From the NCBI GenBank assembly GCA_023101725.1, contig JALJCO010003910.1, positions 248,001 through 312,000 on the forward strand: 64,000 nucleotides of DNA, in the 5' to 3' direction. The notes beneath the pieces are model-generated. The model searched no databases and was not told the DNA's origin. It saw only the letters and a list, made by a program, of their open reading frames with translations. This document shows, piece by piece, positions 34,464-45,017 of this stretch (position 1 is the stretch's first letter; the number at the start of each line of letters is the position of its first letter). The translations under genes were made by a program, and so were the position numbers. This stretch comes from Atherinomorus stipes (taxonomy: Eukaryota; Chordata; Actinopteri; Atheriniformes; Atherinidae).

Positions 34464-34734
34464 AAGTAGTACTTACAGTACAGTCATACTGTAGTTACAC
34501 ATGAGACCACTGGATCCACTTACAGATGAAAACATCTTTATGTCTGGGAGAATTTTGGTCACTAACACCCACCATACATTCACAACAGTGCTTGGAATAT
34601 AAGGTCATTTGAAAGAATGACCTTTTATTTTCTTTCAAGTACCCATCTTGACCACTAGATGTTAGTAATTCTTACATACTGTATCTTTAAGGTTCAAGGC
34701 ACAAGCTCAGTTGAATTTACAGTCCTTAATTAGC

Positions 34735-34865
34735 AACAGTGTTTGGTCATGAATTGTGCACATGTGCAAATAAAATAATAATAATAATAAAAACAGTTGT
34801 GTTTTATGTGTGTTTCTGATTGGTATATGCTACAGGGCCAGCAGCTAGCTGTTTGTTTTCTCTCT
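34735..34865. repeat. Segment shared with the flank of A2
   Basis: ACAACTGTTTTTATTAT..., TTTCTGATTGGTATATGC and CCAGCAGCTAGCTG occur inverted at 21684-21800. It lies outside the A3 terminus, so A3 and A2 sit in copies of one older repeat, or A is part of a larger unit. Confidence 0.6.
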
Positions 34866-35543
34866 CTGGGGTATCGTGTCCGCTAGCTGCTAACCTACAA
34901 TGCATTCAACCTATACACATGCAGTGGCTGAGCTTGTTTTGGTTCTTGTTTAAAAAATAAGTTTTGCTTTGATGTTACTGAGATAAATTTATAAGTAAAA
35001 TATGAAAGACCTGTTTTTTGTGATAATTAAACATATTTCTATATTGTGTTTAACGTTGTTCGAAGAACTTGCATTGTCAAGATTACCTTTATCTCAAGAC
35101 TGTGAAGTTGGAGTTTCTGTACTTCCAACTTCACAGAAACTCAGGATTTATTTATGTATTTATTTGTGCATGCAAAATAAATATTTCAACAATTTTTCCC
35201 CCCCATAAATTCAGACTCCTGCTATGCTTATTTAATGTCAAGCAGAAAGGAGACATTTAATCTTGAGCAAACAGGCTTACATGTCAGCTTGCTTTACTAG
35301 TTTTCATATCATAATTACATCTGAACATCTGAGCTCTTCCACAGTTGAGAAATCTGTTACACTCAGCTGCACTCATTGCAATCCTTAAGCTTATATCCAC
35401 ATAATGATGCTTATCAATGATACACAATATTTAAACAATGGCTCCAAGCTATAAAAGGTTGCATTTCATATGTTAAAGTTAATTGTGCCATATTCTGCAT
35501 GACTAGGGAGCTTTAGCGTTGGGTATTGGTTAGTTCAACCATG
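34866..35543. other. Unassigned stretch with overlapping inverted repeats (35101-35141)
   Basis: TGTGAAGTTGGA (35101-35112) pairs with TCCAACTTCACA (35124-35135). AGTTTCTGT (35112-35120) pairs with ACAGAAACT (35133-35141). The two stems overlap and exclude each other. No gene found. Confidence 0.5.
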
Positions 35544-35579
35544 CTATATACTGTATATATATATATATATATATATACC

Positions 35580-35618
<39 letters not shown>
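35544..35618. repeat. (TA)n-(TG)n-(TA)n compound microsatellite
   Basis: Two TA arrays separated by a short GTGTGTGTG segment. Confidence 0.9.
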
Positions 35619-35621
<3 letters not shown>

Positions 35622-36168
35622 TTTCTTACTGTTTGAAAAACCAATGACTATGCGTCTATACAGTTTGTTTGTTACCTGTTAATGTTTTGGTGATGATATT
35701 CTGTGTTAAAGTTGTCTGCCAGTTTCATGGAAAGTGACCAACTCGTCTTCAGTCTTTTTTTTTTTTTTTTTAGTAGTGCTGCTGATTTAATGCATGTGTC
35801 ACAAGGATTGCCTGTGGTCAGGAAGTCTCTCTTCCTCTTTTTCCCCATTTTTCTTTATCCTGCTCTGAGAGTGCTTAATTACAGAAGTGTACAAGACTCC
35901 TCACTCACCACCTCCATATATAGTCGCTTCCACCACATGGTTTTAGATCATGAGCTGAATAACACAGTTGCAGCAAAATCTAGCAAAGTTTGTATTTTGG
36001 GGATGCTTATGTCGTTTCTCTGGTGCACATAAGTCTTATGGAACCACTCTAACCAAACCCTGGAACTTCCTGTTACACCAGTCAAGCCTGGATTTAAAGT
36101 CAACAATAACAAGCATCGCCAACCCCCAAAGGCATGCAAATAAACACCACAGCAAGCCACACCAAGGT
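35619..36168. other. Unassigned stretch
   Basis: A T run at 35755-35771 falls within a 109-codon frame (35703-36032). I recognise no domain in that frame. Confidence 0.35.
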
Positions 36169-36415
36169 CCTGATTTATTGAGATGTGCAAATTAGGATGG
36201 GGTTGCAAATCAGAAATTGTGCCATTGGGAGTGTGCAGTTTTCATCTTCCTTTGTACACTTTCTTCTTCTGCCAGGGGCTGCACAACATCTGTGCCTCCT
36301 CTGCAGACCAACAACCATAGCCATGTCAGGAACGAGATTTAGGATGTGCTTTTTTCTGTGGTAAATTATGGTGCAGTCAGCGGTAAAGTGCTGCTGCAAA
36401 GCTTTCTAAATCAGG
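36169..36415. mobile_element. Short B-like TIR element (CCTGATTTA ends)
   Basis: The left end is CCTGATTTATTGAGATGTGC; the right end inverted is CCTGATTTAGAAAGCTTTGC. The CTGATTTA...CTTTGC terminus style matches the Harbinger-like group B. It is 247 bp and non-coding. Confidence 0.55.
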
Positions 36416-36904
36416 TGTCCGTGATTCATTTAACCATTCCTTCCCCAAACAACAAAGGACAGTTTGCGTCAGTCACCAAGCCATGATGAATCAAGGCTCA
36501 AACTTCGCCAAGCCCTGGGGAAAAATTAGAGGAGTCTGCTTCTGGTTCCAAAATCCATTTCTTTTTCTTTTACAGTATTTGCTTATCAGATCAGCATCTT
36601 GGTTACAAGTCCTGCCTCGCGTGGTGCCAGTGACGCTGGTCAAAGACTTAGAGGTTCATTCAAGCAGAGAACAGAAATAATGGAGTCATTTTTTGAGCTT
36701 TACAAGGATCCAAAATATTCTCCCAATATTGAACATGCATCACCCTTTGAAAAAATATCATATCCCATCACCCATAATACGGTATGTTGCAGTAGACTGT
36801 CTTTGTTTTACATCTTTCTGGTGGGACAGATTAAAGCAAACTGCATATGTTTCCAACCTTAAACGAGTTAGAATTACTGATAGCCAGTGGAAAGGATGAG
36901 CATA

Positions 36905-37270
36905 GAATTTGCTTCAAATGCCAACCACAGTTTTGAATGGATGATGGCTGTCAGTGGCCAAAATTCTTTGATGTTTTATCTGCAAGTAGGTTCAGTGGTG
37001 ACTGCAATACAGGCATTGATCCCCAAAGGTTCTCTAGCATCTATCAAACAAAGCTAATATTAAAGTTTTAAAGCTCACAGTTCTCACTTCATACACATAG
37101 GGCTGGATCTATCAAAGATTTCCATGTATAACAACCTGATCTACTAACAGCGTGCTGAAAGGGTTCAGTCTTTCAAACATGCTAAAAAGAGCCTTTTATC
37201 CATTTAGTACTTCTGCTACAATGAATATGTAATATGGGGCTTTGATTTTGTTCAACACTGCACCTTTAAA
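36905..37270 (-). mobile_element. Element family A, copy 4, interrupted by a B fragment
   Basis: GGCTGTCAGTGGCCAAAATT, ATCAAACAAAGCT and TTCTCACTTCA follow A2 in order. The right end CACTGCACCTTTAAA is the inverted A terminus. In between, 37100-37243 begins GGGCTGGATCTATCAAAG and matches the inverted right end of B1 (CTGATCTAC, TAGTACTTCTGCT, AATGAATATG). The B fragment lies at a different A position from B1, so these are independent insertions. Confidence 0.6.
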
Positions 37271-37326
37271 GTGCCACTAGCATGGAATTCCCGGTGACTT
37301 TTGGTCCCTTTTTAGTCAGACTCTAA

Positions 37327-37790
37327 GGCCCTGATTTACAAAGAATCCAAGTAGAGACAGCTAATTTCTTTGCCGCGCAGATAAATAGTGTGCGTTGTCT
37401 CTTTAGCGTTTATGGGTGATCTAGAAAGATTACACACGCAATCTGTAACAGGCGCAAACAGCAGGATTTAAATAAGGATTTAGAGTGGGCTATTGCTGTG
37501 CCATGGAAAGTTCAGAAGAGCATGTGATAAACGCAAAATCAAATTCAACCTGATAAAGGGATATTAGTTCCAGAGATATAATATGAGGCAAATAAAAAGC
37601 AGAAGATAAATATAATAGCTATAAATAAAAAAAATGTAGCAGGTTTCCCTGTGAGTCGTAAGAAGGGGCCAGTTTATAAAGACATGGATAAGGAGACGCT
37701 ATTGAGGATGGTCTGATATTACGCACGCAGTGCGCTCTCTTTGGCACAATGCCAGGTACTGGACCTGCGTAATTGCCCCCCACCCCACGC
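37327..37790 (+). mobile_element. Harbinger-like element B2, right end unclear
   Basis: TAA followed by GGCCCTGATTTACAAAG marks the left end. The interior has GGCCAGTTTATAAAGACATG, collinear with GGCCAGTTAGTGAGGACATG of B1 near 33507. The right terminus is not identified; it may lie beyond the poly-G run near 38317. Non-coding. Confidence 0.5.
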
Positions 37791-38288
37791 AAAACTCAGT
37801 AAAAAATAGTATCAGTGGTTTGTGCTACGTTACTGTTTATTTTTGTTTATTTTTAGTTTGTTTTCTGAGAAGTGGGGGCCAACTTCATGCAGGACAGTAA
37901 CCTCTGAGGAGCGGCAGGAGTTGCTGCGGTCTGGAGAGGACGAGTGCACAAGAGTTGATCTTAATTTAAAAATATGCCATTGGCCAAAAAAATAAAATAA
38001 AATAAAAAGACATAATTAATGTCAGCTTTAACTAGCCTACCATTATCCTAGAGCTGCAGATGTTCTGATTCATCTGTCTAGAATAACCTGTATTAAACAG
38101 TGATGTTGATTATTATTAATTAAATAATGAAAAATTGACATGTCGCCTGCACACCTAATGAGAAATTATTTTGCTTCAATGCTGCATGTCTGCAGTCCTG
38201 TAGGCAGCATTTTTTTCAGCCATCAGTGCATAAAGCTGCCAGTTAACACCTGCTTTTCAGACGTGCTAAATTACACGTAATTTTTTGC

Positions 38289-38319
<31 letters not shown>

Positions 38320-39409
38320 GTGCGCACCAAAGCTGAGGTAGAGGGAAGGAGGGAGGGAGGGAAGAGTAGGGAGACGTTTCTGCCTTATGTTTCTGCAAAA
38401 TATTATGCTGTGAAACAAACTTCTTGTGGCTTATTCAGCTAATTATTTTGCCCCCAAAACTCTTTTCTCAGTGTTGTATTTGTTGTTTCATAGAAGTAAA
38501 CAGCTGTTCAGATGATGAAGGTGTTACTAAAGTAAAAAAAATATTGGCATCAAAGACACTTTTCCACTTGAAGCGGACGATCGCATTCAAAGGTAGTTTT
38601 CTCAGTTTTTTGATCAGAAACAGGCATTTTCGCTGCAACAAAGCCATGTTCTACTGCAGATTGCTAAAGAATGGAAAAAGCTAGAAACAAATGGTTTTTT
38701 TCTGATAAAAGAAGAGAGTCTAAGCTTTCCTTTGGTACATTCAGTGTTTGTATTGGCATAGTACACAATATTCTGTGGATCTCCCAAAATCAATGAAAAT
38801 GCTTAAAAATCCTGGCAATATGGAGCGCTCTGCTCGGAAAAGGTCTGGCAGTCAATGAGTTAATATCGGTCAGGCACATTCCTGCAGAAATGAAATCCAT
38901 TCACAAGCTTTTCAGTGGGGAGGACAAAAAGATTGGTATTGTCCTTTGTACACCAGGTTCAGAGCAGTTCCGATGTCAACTGGATGCCATACTGTCGGTT
39001 TGTTGTCGTAGGTCTCAGAGGGGGGGACTTGGAGAATGTAGTTCGGGGAGGGAGGTAATTGGCTGAAAGTCAGTGGCGTCATATGCTGCACTAGGAGTAA
39101 ATATGCCGAACTGCCAATTTGTGAATGCTAATTTTGCTATGTAGGCAGACACACCCAGGGAAAAAGGAAGCACTAATCTATCATTTAACCCCTTAGGGGA
39201 CATAGGCAGGCTGGGGAAACTAAAACATATGATCAAAAAGTACTTGAACCTCAAAAAAATACAAATTTCATCCCAGGGGCGCTTTTAGACTGTGTACCTC
39301 TGACTGATTTGATGGTGCTACACTTTGCAATTGTTAGGGGCTGCCAAACCAAACGTCCGTGGTGCTACTTTAACGTATTTAGGGGTCCAAGCCCGCGGTC
39401 AGTCTTGAG
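37791..39409. other. Unassigned stretch with a poly-G run
   Basis: 29 consecutive G at 38289-38317, flanked by ACACGTAATTTTTTGC and ACGTGCGCACC, then an A/G-rich GAGGGAGGGAGGG tract. No gene found. The 86-codon frame at 38424-38684 has no domain. Confidence 0.5.
38289..38317 (+). repeat. Poly-G run of 29
   Basis: One of the longest pure G runs in the window. It is a strong quadruplex candidate; its true length in the genome is uncertain. Confidence 0.9.
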
Positions 39410-39499
39410 TGACGTGATCATTATATACGTGATATATTATATTATATTATATAATTATTATTATATGTAATTATATCTACTAGATACAATATATAAATA

Positions 39500-39535
<36 letters not shown>
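39410..39535. repeat. AT-rich simple sequence with (TA)n
   Basis: TATTATATTATATTATATAA followed by an alternating TA run at 39500-39530. Confidence 0.85.
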
Positions 39536-39536
<1 letters not shown>

Positions 39537-39822
39537 TTCTATTTATTTATTTTTTTAAGTTCTGGAATGCGCTGCTAGGTGGCTGCAGTTTGTAACAGCT
39601 CTCCCTTAGCTTTTGTATTTTTTTCAAATATAGATGTCTATTTTATTGACATTACTTGTAAGATTAGGTTTTTCTGGGAGGATTTTTTATGCTGGTTTTG
39701 AAGGCTGTACAATTCAGGAGATTTTTCCACATATATTTGGCTTTTTTCACTACTTGTTATGATGTGTATTCATAGCAAGGGAAAAATTGTTTACATAAAT
39801 AACAAGTCAAATCCCAGTGGAG

Positions 39823-40243
39823 TTAAAGACACACCAACATTCATTATGCGCATTTTCGAGCCGTCAGTGCCCAGAGCCGTCCCGGGGCTCAGAAACAGCA
39901 CTATGTAAGATTCCCATCCGGGACGCAACCGTGACGTTGCAGCCAACTATTGGTTGCAGCAACGCGTCACTCACTAGCAACCGGATGTAAACCAGGTATC
40001 AACATCGCGGGTGTTTTGAATGCGCATCATGTCGAATTCGGTACAGAAACGCAAGGAAACATCACCGGAGGAAGAGAGGAAAAGAAACAGAGGAAGGGAC
40101 AGAACAAGAGTCAAGATAAGACTGTCTTTTACTGGCTGGAGTGAGCTAACAGTACAGGTACGAACAAGATGGATGCTAGTTTAGCTGCCAATAGGGGGCG
40201 CGTCACTTAGAAAACAGCTGAAAGTTCCGTTGTGTGTCTTTAA
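39823..40243 (+). mobile_element. Element family E, copy 1 (TTAAAGACACA ends)
   Basis: The left end is TTAAAGACACACCAACATTC; the right end inverted is TTAAAGACACACAACGGAAC, giving an 11-base exact terminal repeat. The 421-bp body is collinear with the inverted E2 (60373-60804) and, more weakly, E3. It contains the small frame at 40029-40184. No clear target duplication was seen. Position between unassigned DNA and the LINE start (40246) suggests that the LINE inserted next to it, or that E1 inserted at the LINE 5' end. Confidence 0.7.
40029..40184 (+). CDS. 51-codon basic peptide frame conserved within family E
   Basis: ATG at 40029, stop TAG at 40182. The product is unusually basic and charged: QKRKETSPEEERKRN, then GRDRTRVKIRLSFTGW, ending VRTRWMLV. 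The E2 copy retains GRDRTRAKIRLSFTGW and DTRWMLG in an open frame with a single-base length difference just after the ATG. The E3 copy retains KKRQ...TAFYSVE...ARWIL. The pattern (Lys/Arg helix, then 'xxFxxW') resembles the N-terminal block of uncharacterised repeat-encoded proteins in fish. Function is unknown, and no start context or promoter supports expression. It may be a leftover of an autonomous parent. Confidence 0.35.
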   Translation: MSNSVQKRKETSPEEERKRNRGRDRTRVKIRLSFTGWSELTVQVRTRWMLV

Positions 40244-40326
40244 GGAAAAAGACAAGAGGATGCAGGGCAGGGGTAAGGCAGAGAGAAAAATGGTGGAGAT
40301 TTAAACCGTTTCTTCCAACTGTTGTG

Positions 40327-40917
40327 ATGGGTAATGTGAGATCGCTAGCTAACAAGATGGACGAGCTTGAAGTGCTAACAAGGTCTCAGAAAGAGTACAG
40401 AGAATGCAGTATCATGTGTTTCACCAAGACATGGCTGCGCAAACACATCCCGGACTGTAATGCGTCTGTACACGGCTTCAAGACGGTCCGTGCAGACCGA
40501 AATGAACAGCTCAGCGGGAAGCGGAAGGGAGGCGGAATTGCAGTGCTGGTCAGTCAGCGTTGGTGCCATCCAGGACACGTCACTGTCAAGGAGAATATCT
40601 GCACAAGAGACATTGAACTGTTAGCTGTGAGTTTTCGCCCATATTATTTACCCAGAGAGTTTGCCTGTGTTATTCTAGTAGCGGTTTATATAATACCAGG
40701 TACTGCACCAGAGACAGCCTGTGATGTCATCAGCACTGTCGTGGCTAAACTACAAACACAGCATCCAAACTCTTTCATGGCGATCTCTGGAGACTTCAAC
40801 AACGTTTCCCTCTCTGCTACGTTGCCAACTTTCCAGCAGTTTTTCAGCTGCTCCACCAGAGAAAATATGTTGGACTTATTTTATGCAAATACAAAGAATG
40901 CATATTCTCACCATGAC
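40327..40917 (+). pseudogene. LINE endonuclease domain with Glu-to-Lys change
   Basis: This is the longest continuous part of the element, open from 40234. Residues follow the exonuclease-endonuclease-phosphatase fold of L2/Rex1-type LINEs. The catalytic acidic residue of the T-E-T-W motif is replaced by Lys, and the histidine-bearing SDH motif near the C-terminus is deleted, so nicking activity is not expected. Confidence 0.85.
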
Positions 40918-42921
40918 TGAGTGTGTGACAGATTACATAAACTTCTGTGTGGACAACATCGTTCCAACAGGAACAGTGAGGTGCTTCCCCAATAACAAAC
41001 CCTGGATCACCAGTGACCTGAAAAAGCTGCTGAACATCAAAAAGAAGCTTTCAGGGATGGAGACAGGGAGTTACTGAAGACCACACAAAAACAACTGAGA
41101 ACACAGACTAAGAAGTGCAAGGAGGACTACAGGAAGAAGTTGGAGAGCAGCTCCAGCAGAACAACGTGAGGTCGGGAATGAAGAAGATCACGGGCTTCAA
41201 GCTAAAGGGGACCAGACTGATGGAGGTCTGGACAGAGCTAATGAACTGAACCTGTTCTTCAGTAGGTTCAGTTCCCCCCCTACCAACAACCCAGCACACC
41301 ACACACCCTCCATGAGCCCACAGCTTTCCTGTCCCACCTCCACTCTGTCATCCTGCACCTCAGTCATGGACCTGAACACAGCCTCCTCTCCCTCTTTTGC
41401 CTCCACCTCCAGCCTGACTGTCTCCTGCGACCAGGTCAAGAAACAGCTAGAGAAACTGAACCGGAACAAGGCTGCAGGTCCAGATGGTGTCAGTCCCAGA
41501 GTTCTCAAGACCTGTTCAAAACAACTGTGTCCGGTTCTCCAGCACCTTTTTAACACCAGCCTGAGACAGAACAGAGTTCCTGTGCTGTGGAAAACATCCT
41601 GTCTTGTTCCTGTCCCTAAAAAACCACAACCAGCTGAACCAAATGACTACAGACCAGTTGCCCTGACATCTCACATCATGAAAGTCCTGGAGAGACTCTT
41701 ACTGGCTCACCTCAACAAGCAAGTTGAATACCTTTCAGGACCCATTGCAGTTCGCATATCGTAATGGGCTTGGGGTTGAAGACGCCATCATCTTCTTGCT
41801 TCAGAGAGCCCACTCTCATCTGGACCAGTCAGGCAGCACTTTGAGGGTCATGTTCTTTGATTTTTCAAGTGCTTTTGATACTATTTAGCCTGCTTTGCTA
41901 TGTCAGAAGCTCCATAACTTCCGGGTGGATCCCTCCACAACCACCTGGATTTACGACTACCTAACAAACAGACCACAGTTTGTGAGACAGAAAGGTTGTG
42001 TGTCTGAGATGGTGGTCAGCAGCACTGAGCACCACAAGGGACTGTACTCTCACCATTCCTCTTTACACTGTACACCTCAGACTTCCAGTACAACTCTGAG
42101 TCCTGTCATCTGCAGAAATACTCTGATGACTGCAGTTGTGGGGTGTATCAGTGATGGACAAGAAGCCGAGTACAGGGAACTGGTCAATCAGTTTGTGAAA
42201 TGGTGCGGTAAAAATCACCTCATCTTAAATACCAGCAAGACTAAAGAGATGATTGTTGACTTCAGGAGGAGCAAGAATAAGCAGCATAGTCCTGTCTACA
42301 TCCTGGAAGAGGAGGTGGAGGTGGTGGAGAAATACAAATACCTTGGAGTTCAGCTGGACAACAGACTCGACTGGAAATGCAACACTGACTACATCTACAA
42401 GAAAGGTCAGAGCAGACTCTACTTCTTAAGGAAGCTGAGATCATTCAACGTCTGCACCAAGATGTTGCAGATCTTCTACAAGTCTGTTGTGGAAATAAAG
42501 TGCAATTAGCTTTGCAGCCAACTGCAGAGGCAGCAGCATCAGAGTCAGAGACTTGAAGAAACTAAACAAGCTGATCAAGAAAGCTGGTTCTGTGCTGGGG
42601 AGAACTCTGGAGCCGCTGGAGCTGATCGTTCAGAAAAGAATGCTGCACAAGCTGATGAAGATGATGAAGGATTCTTCCCACCCTCTCCACAACACGGTGA
42701 AGAATCAACAGAGGGTGTTCAGTTGGAGGCTGCGTCAGGTTCGCTGTAGGACGGAGAGATACAGGAATTCATTCCTGCCAGCAACCATCACCCTAAAGAA
42801 CAAGACTAACTGACTTTTTTGTTTATTATTTTTTAAAAAAAGAAAAAAAAAAGAGTGAGCTTTTACAACACTGAATTTCCCTTCTGGGATGAATAAAGTA
42901 TTTTTCATTTCATTTTCGTTT

Positions 42922-42983
42922 TAATTTAATTTAATTTAATTTAATTTAATTTAATTTAATTTAATTTAATTTAATTTAATTTA
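42922..42983. repeat. (TTTAA)n at LINE 3' end
   Basis: About 12 pentanucleotide units directly after the AATAAAGTA tail of the LINE, as expected for 3' terminal repeats of this group. Confidence 0.95.
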
Positions 42984-42985
42984 AA

Positions 42986-43328
42986 CCAATGTTACATTTT
43001 ACAGTGCACCCTTTCCAGAATGTAGCCTGCCTCTGGTCTGGCACCTGCAGAAACAGGCTCTAGCCCTGTGTCCAGGTCATAATAGAGACCCCTGGAACAG
43101 AAAACCACTTATAACTTTTCCTGCTTGTCTGTTACTATGCAGTTAATGTTGGCTTACCTGAAGGTGAACAGGGATGAGAGGAAGAGTCATGACTGCCAGA
43201 TAGTGATATTTTCATTGATGCAGTAGTGTAGGTGATTTAGCCAGGATTTTCCATCATACTGCTTGTGCTTACAGGGAGATAAAACAAGTGTGGCAGGAAG
43301 TATCAAACACAGCGGGGTACTCCAAATC
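42986..43328. other. Unassigned stretch
   Basis: No gene or repeat recognised. Confidence 0.4.
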
Positions 43329-43373
43329 AGAAGTACTTTATTAATCCCCTAGGGGAAATTCTTTTGTAATTTA
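43329..43373 (-). mobile_element. LINE/SINE 3' tail fragment
   Basis: On the minus strand it reads GAATTTCCCCTAGGGGATTA then ATAAAGTAC, the standard fish LINE tail with a short stem. Only the last 45 bp or so is recognisable. Confidence 0.6.
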
Positions 43374-45017
43374 TTCTTGACGGAAGTGTTGATTTATCGG
43401 GAGAGTGAGATGAGAGTTCTCAGCTCTCAGCAAGCGTTGCATAAGGAGAAGATCATCTTTTAATTGCTCAGTCAAGGCATTCATAAACATTCCCTGCAGG
43501 GCAGGAAGTCCTCAGCCAATGTTTTCACTTGCACAGAAAACTCCTGACAAATACTGGCAAGGCTTTGAGAATCCGCCTCACTGGAATCATGGTGATCAGA
43601 AACGTTGAGTTCTTCAATAAAACCTTCCAAAAGTCAAAGCTGTAACTGGAGTTTTAGCATCAAATACCTGAGCCCAAACGAAAGCTCAACTCCTGCGCAG
43701 TGAAGTACCTCAGAGAGGTCTGAACAAGAGCCACAGGTTTCACAGAGACAGGGGAGCGTTTTAATAAGACACAGCATTTATCAAAGTCTCCAAAGAAAGG
43801 ATGAGCAACAGGATCAGGAGAGCTTGTGAAGCTGAACCTGCAGCTTTAGCACCTGCAGGGGTTACAGAGGGAGAGGATTAGCTTGATGCTGGGTTACATT
43901 AAGTAACAAAAGACCAGCGCAACTGAAGAGTTCATTTGCAAAAACAGTTAACCACCATTTAGAAAAAAAAAACGGAATTAACTCCCTCTGCAAATAAACT
44001 CTGCATTTACTTTTTGAATATTTTCACCCAATCACACTCACATGAAGTAGAGGGTTTTAATGATGTTAAATGGAGATAGGAGGTTTGTACCCGACAGCGA
44101 CAAAAAGCAGTTAACTCTGTTTTTTCAAAATGGTGGTTATCTGTTTTTTGAAAATGATTTCTTGGTAATAAACCTTGATTAGATGGAGCTCTTCACATGG
44201 CATCTGAACCCGTTTCCACCAGCAGGTCCAGGTCAGGATGTGCTGGTGGAGGATGTGGTGGTAAATCCTGATCTCCATCGTGTTTCCACAGTCAACCATG
44301 CCTTTACCCAGCAGGTGTGATGTCCAAGCAGCCGGCCTGAAATTGTAATGGAGAACCTGACACAGAAACAAAGTACAAGAACAGCTGACATCCAATAGGT
44401 TATCAGTGGTGGTAAATGAAAAAAATCAAATGTATATTTAACCATGTTGTTACTTTGTTCCTGGTGCAGAGTTGCACAGGAAGTGATGACTCTTTTAACC
44501 AATCAGTGGCTTGTATTGTGGTGAGCTCCGCCTTTTGGGTTGGATCAAAAAGGCGGATGGAGATCAGGATCAGATTTGTACCGGAAGATTGGTACCCTTA
44601 GGGTGCCAAAAAAGTAGGATGGGTTGAGTTGGGTATAAGGGTACCCAACCCAGTTTTTACCCATGGAAATGCAAAAAAATGTGGACTGACCCCATCCAGT
44701 GGGCCAGGCCCCAGTCCTCCAAATTTACTTTATTTTTTTTCTCATTTTTTTTTAACGAGTCTCATAGAAAGTAGCGTCTTGGGCTCCACAGATATTTTTG
44801 TATTTAATTTTGCATAAACTGTATGATACAGACATGTCAATAACATGAATATAATACTGAATGACTAAATAATAATATCAGCTACAAACCAAAGTATAGA
44901 CTTTCGGAAAGGATTAAGCTGGCTGATTAGTTCCATGCTGCCCAAATACCCGCCATTTTTGGTTTCTCCAAACCTGTCCAGACCTCCAGCTGTCAGTCCT
45001 GAACGCTACAGCATATA
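43374..45017. other. Unassigned stretch, probable decayed repeats
   Basis: ATCCTGATCTCCATC at about 44265 recurs inverted as GATGGAGATCAGGAT at about 44557, and GGTACCC motifs cluster at 44590-44650. A decayed TIR element of the fish hAT type is possible, but I could not define its ends. No gene found. Confidence 0.35.

Larger units (their letters stand above)
32799..34690 (+). mobile_element. Element family A, copy 3, containing nested elements B1 and C2
   Basis: The left end is TTAAAGGTACACTGTGTAA. The right end on the minus strand is TTAAAGATACAGTATGTAAG followed by AATTACTAACATCTAGTGG, matching A1. The A sequence is collinear with inverted A2 on both sides of an insertion at 33171. A (TA)n array (32844-32900) sits near the left end. 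About two thirds of the length is later insertion. Confidence 0.75.
40246..42985 (+). pseudogene. Decayed Rex1/L2-group LINE, endonuclease to reverse transcriptase
   Basis: The coding order is intact, but the frame is broken at several places. Apurinic endonuclease: NVRSLANKMDELEV, KRKGGGIAVLV, SGDFNN (40327-40917). The usual TETWL is TKTWL here, so the catalytic Glu is Lys (AAG at 40426-40428). A deletion after YANTKNA removes the segment with the SDH motif. ECVTDYINFCVDN and NNKPWITSDLKKLL follow (to 41077). Reverse transcriptase: KAAGPDGVSPRVLK, NDYRPVALTSHIMK (41450-41680), then in another phase FAYRNGLGVEDAI and FFDFSSAFDTI, ended by TAG at 41886. DYLTNRPQFVR follows, and YSDD is readable out of phase at 42119-42130. 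C-terminus: NTSKTKEMIVDFRRS, YKYLGVQLDNRLDW, KLIKKAGSVLG, RYRNSFLPATITL, stop near 42811. The tail has GAATTTCCC...AATAAAGTA and (TTTAA)n. Inactive. Confidence 0.9.

Noticed and set aside
44585..44660. GGTACCC/GGGTACCC palindromes, possible element terminus or operator
   Set aside because: Arms are 7 bases or less and partners are inconsistent; no element boundary could be defined.
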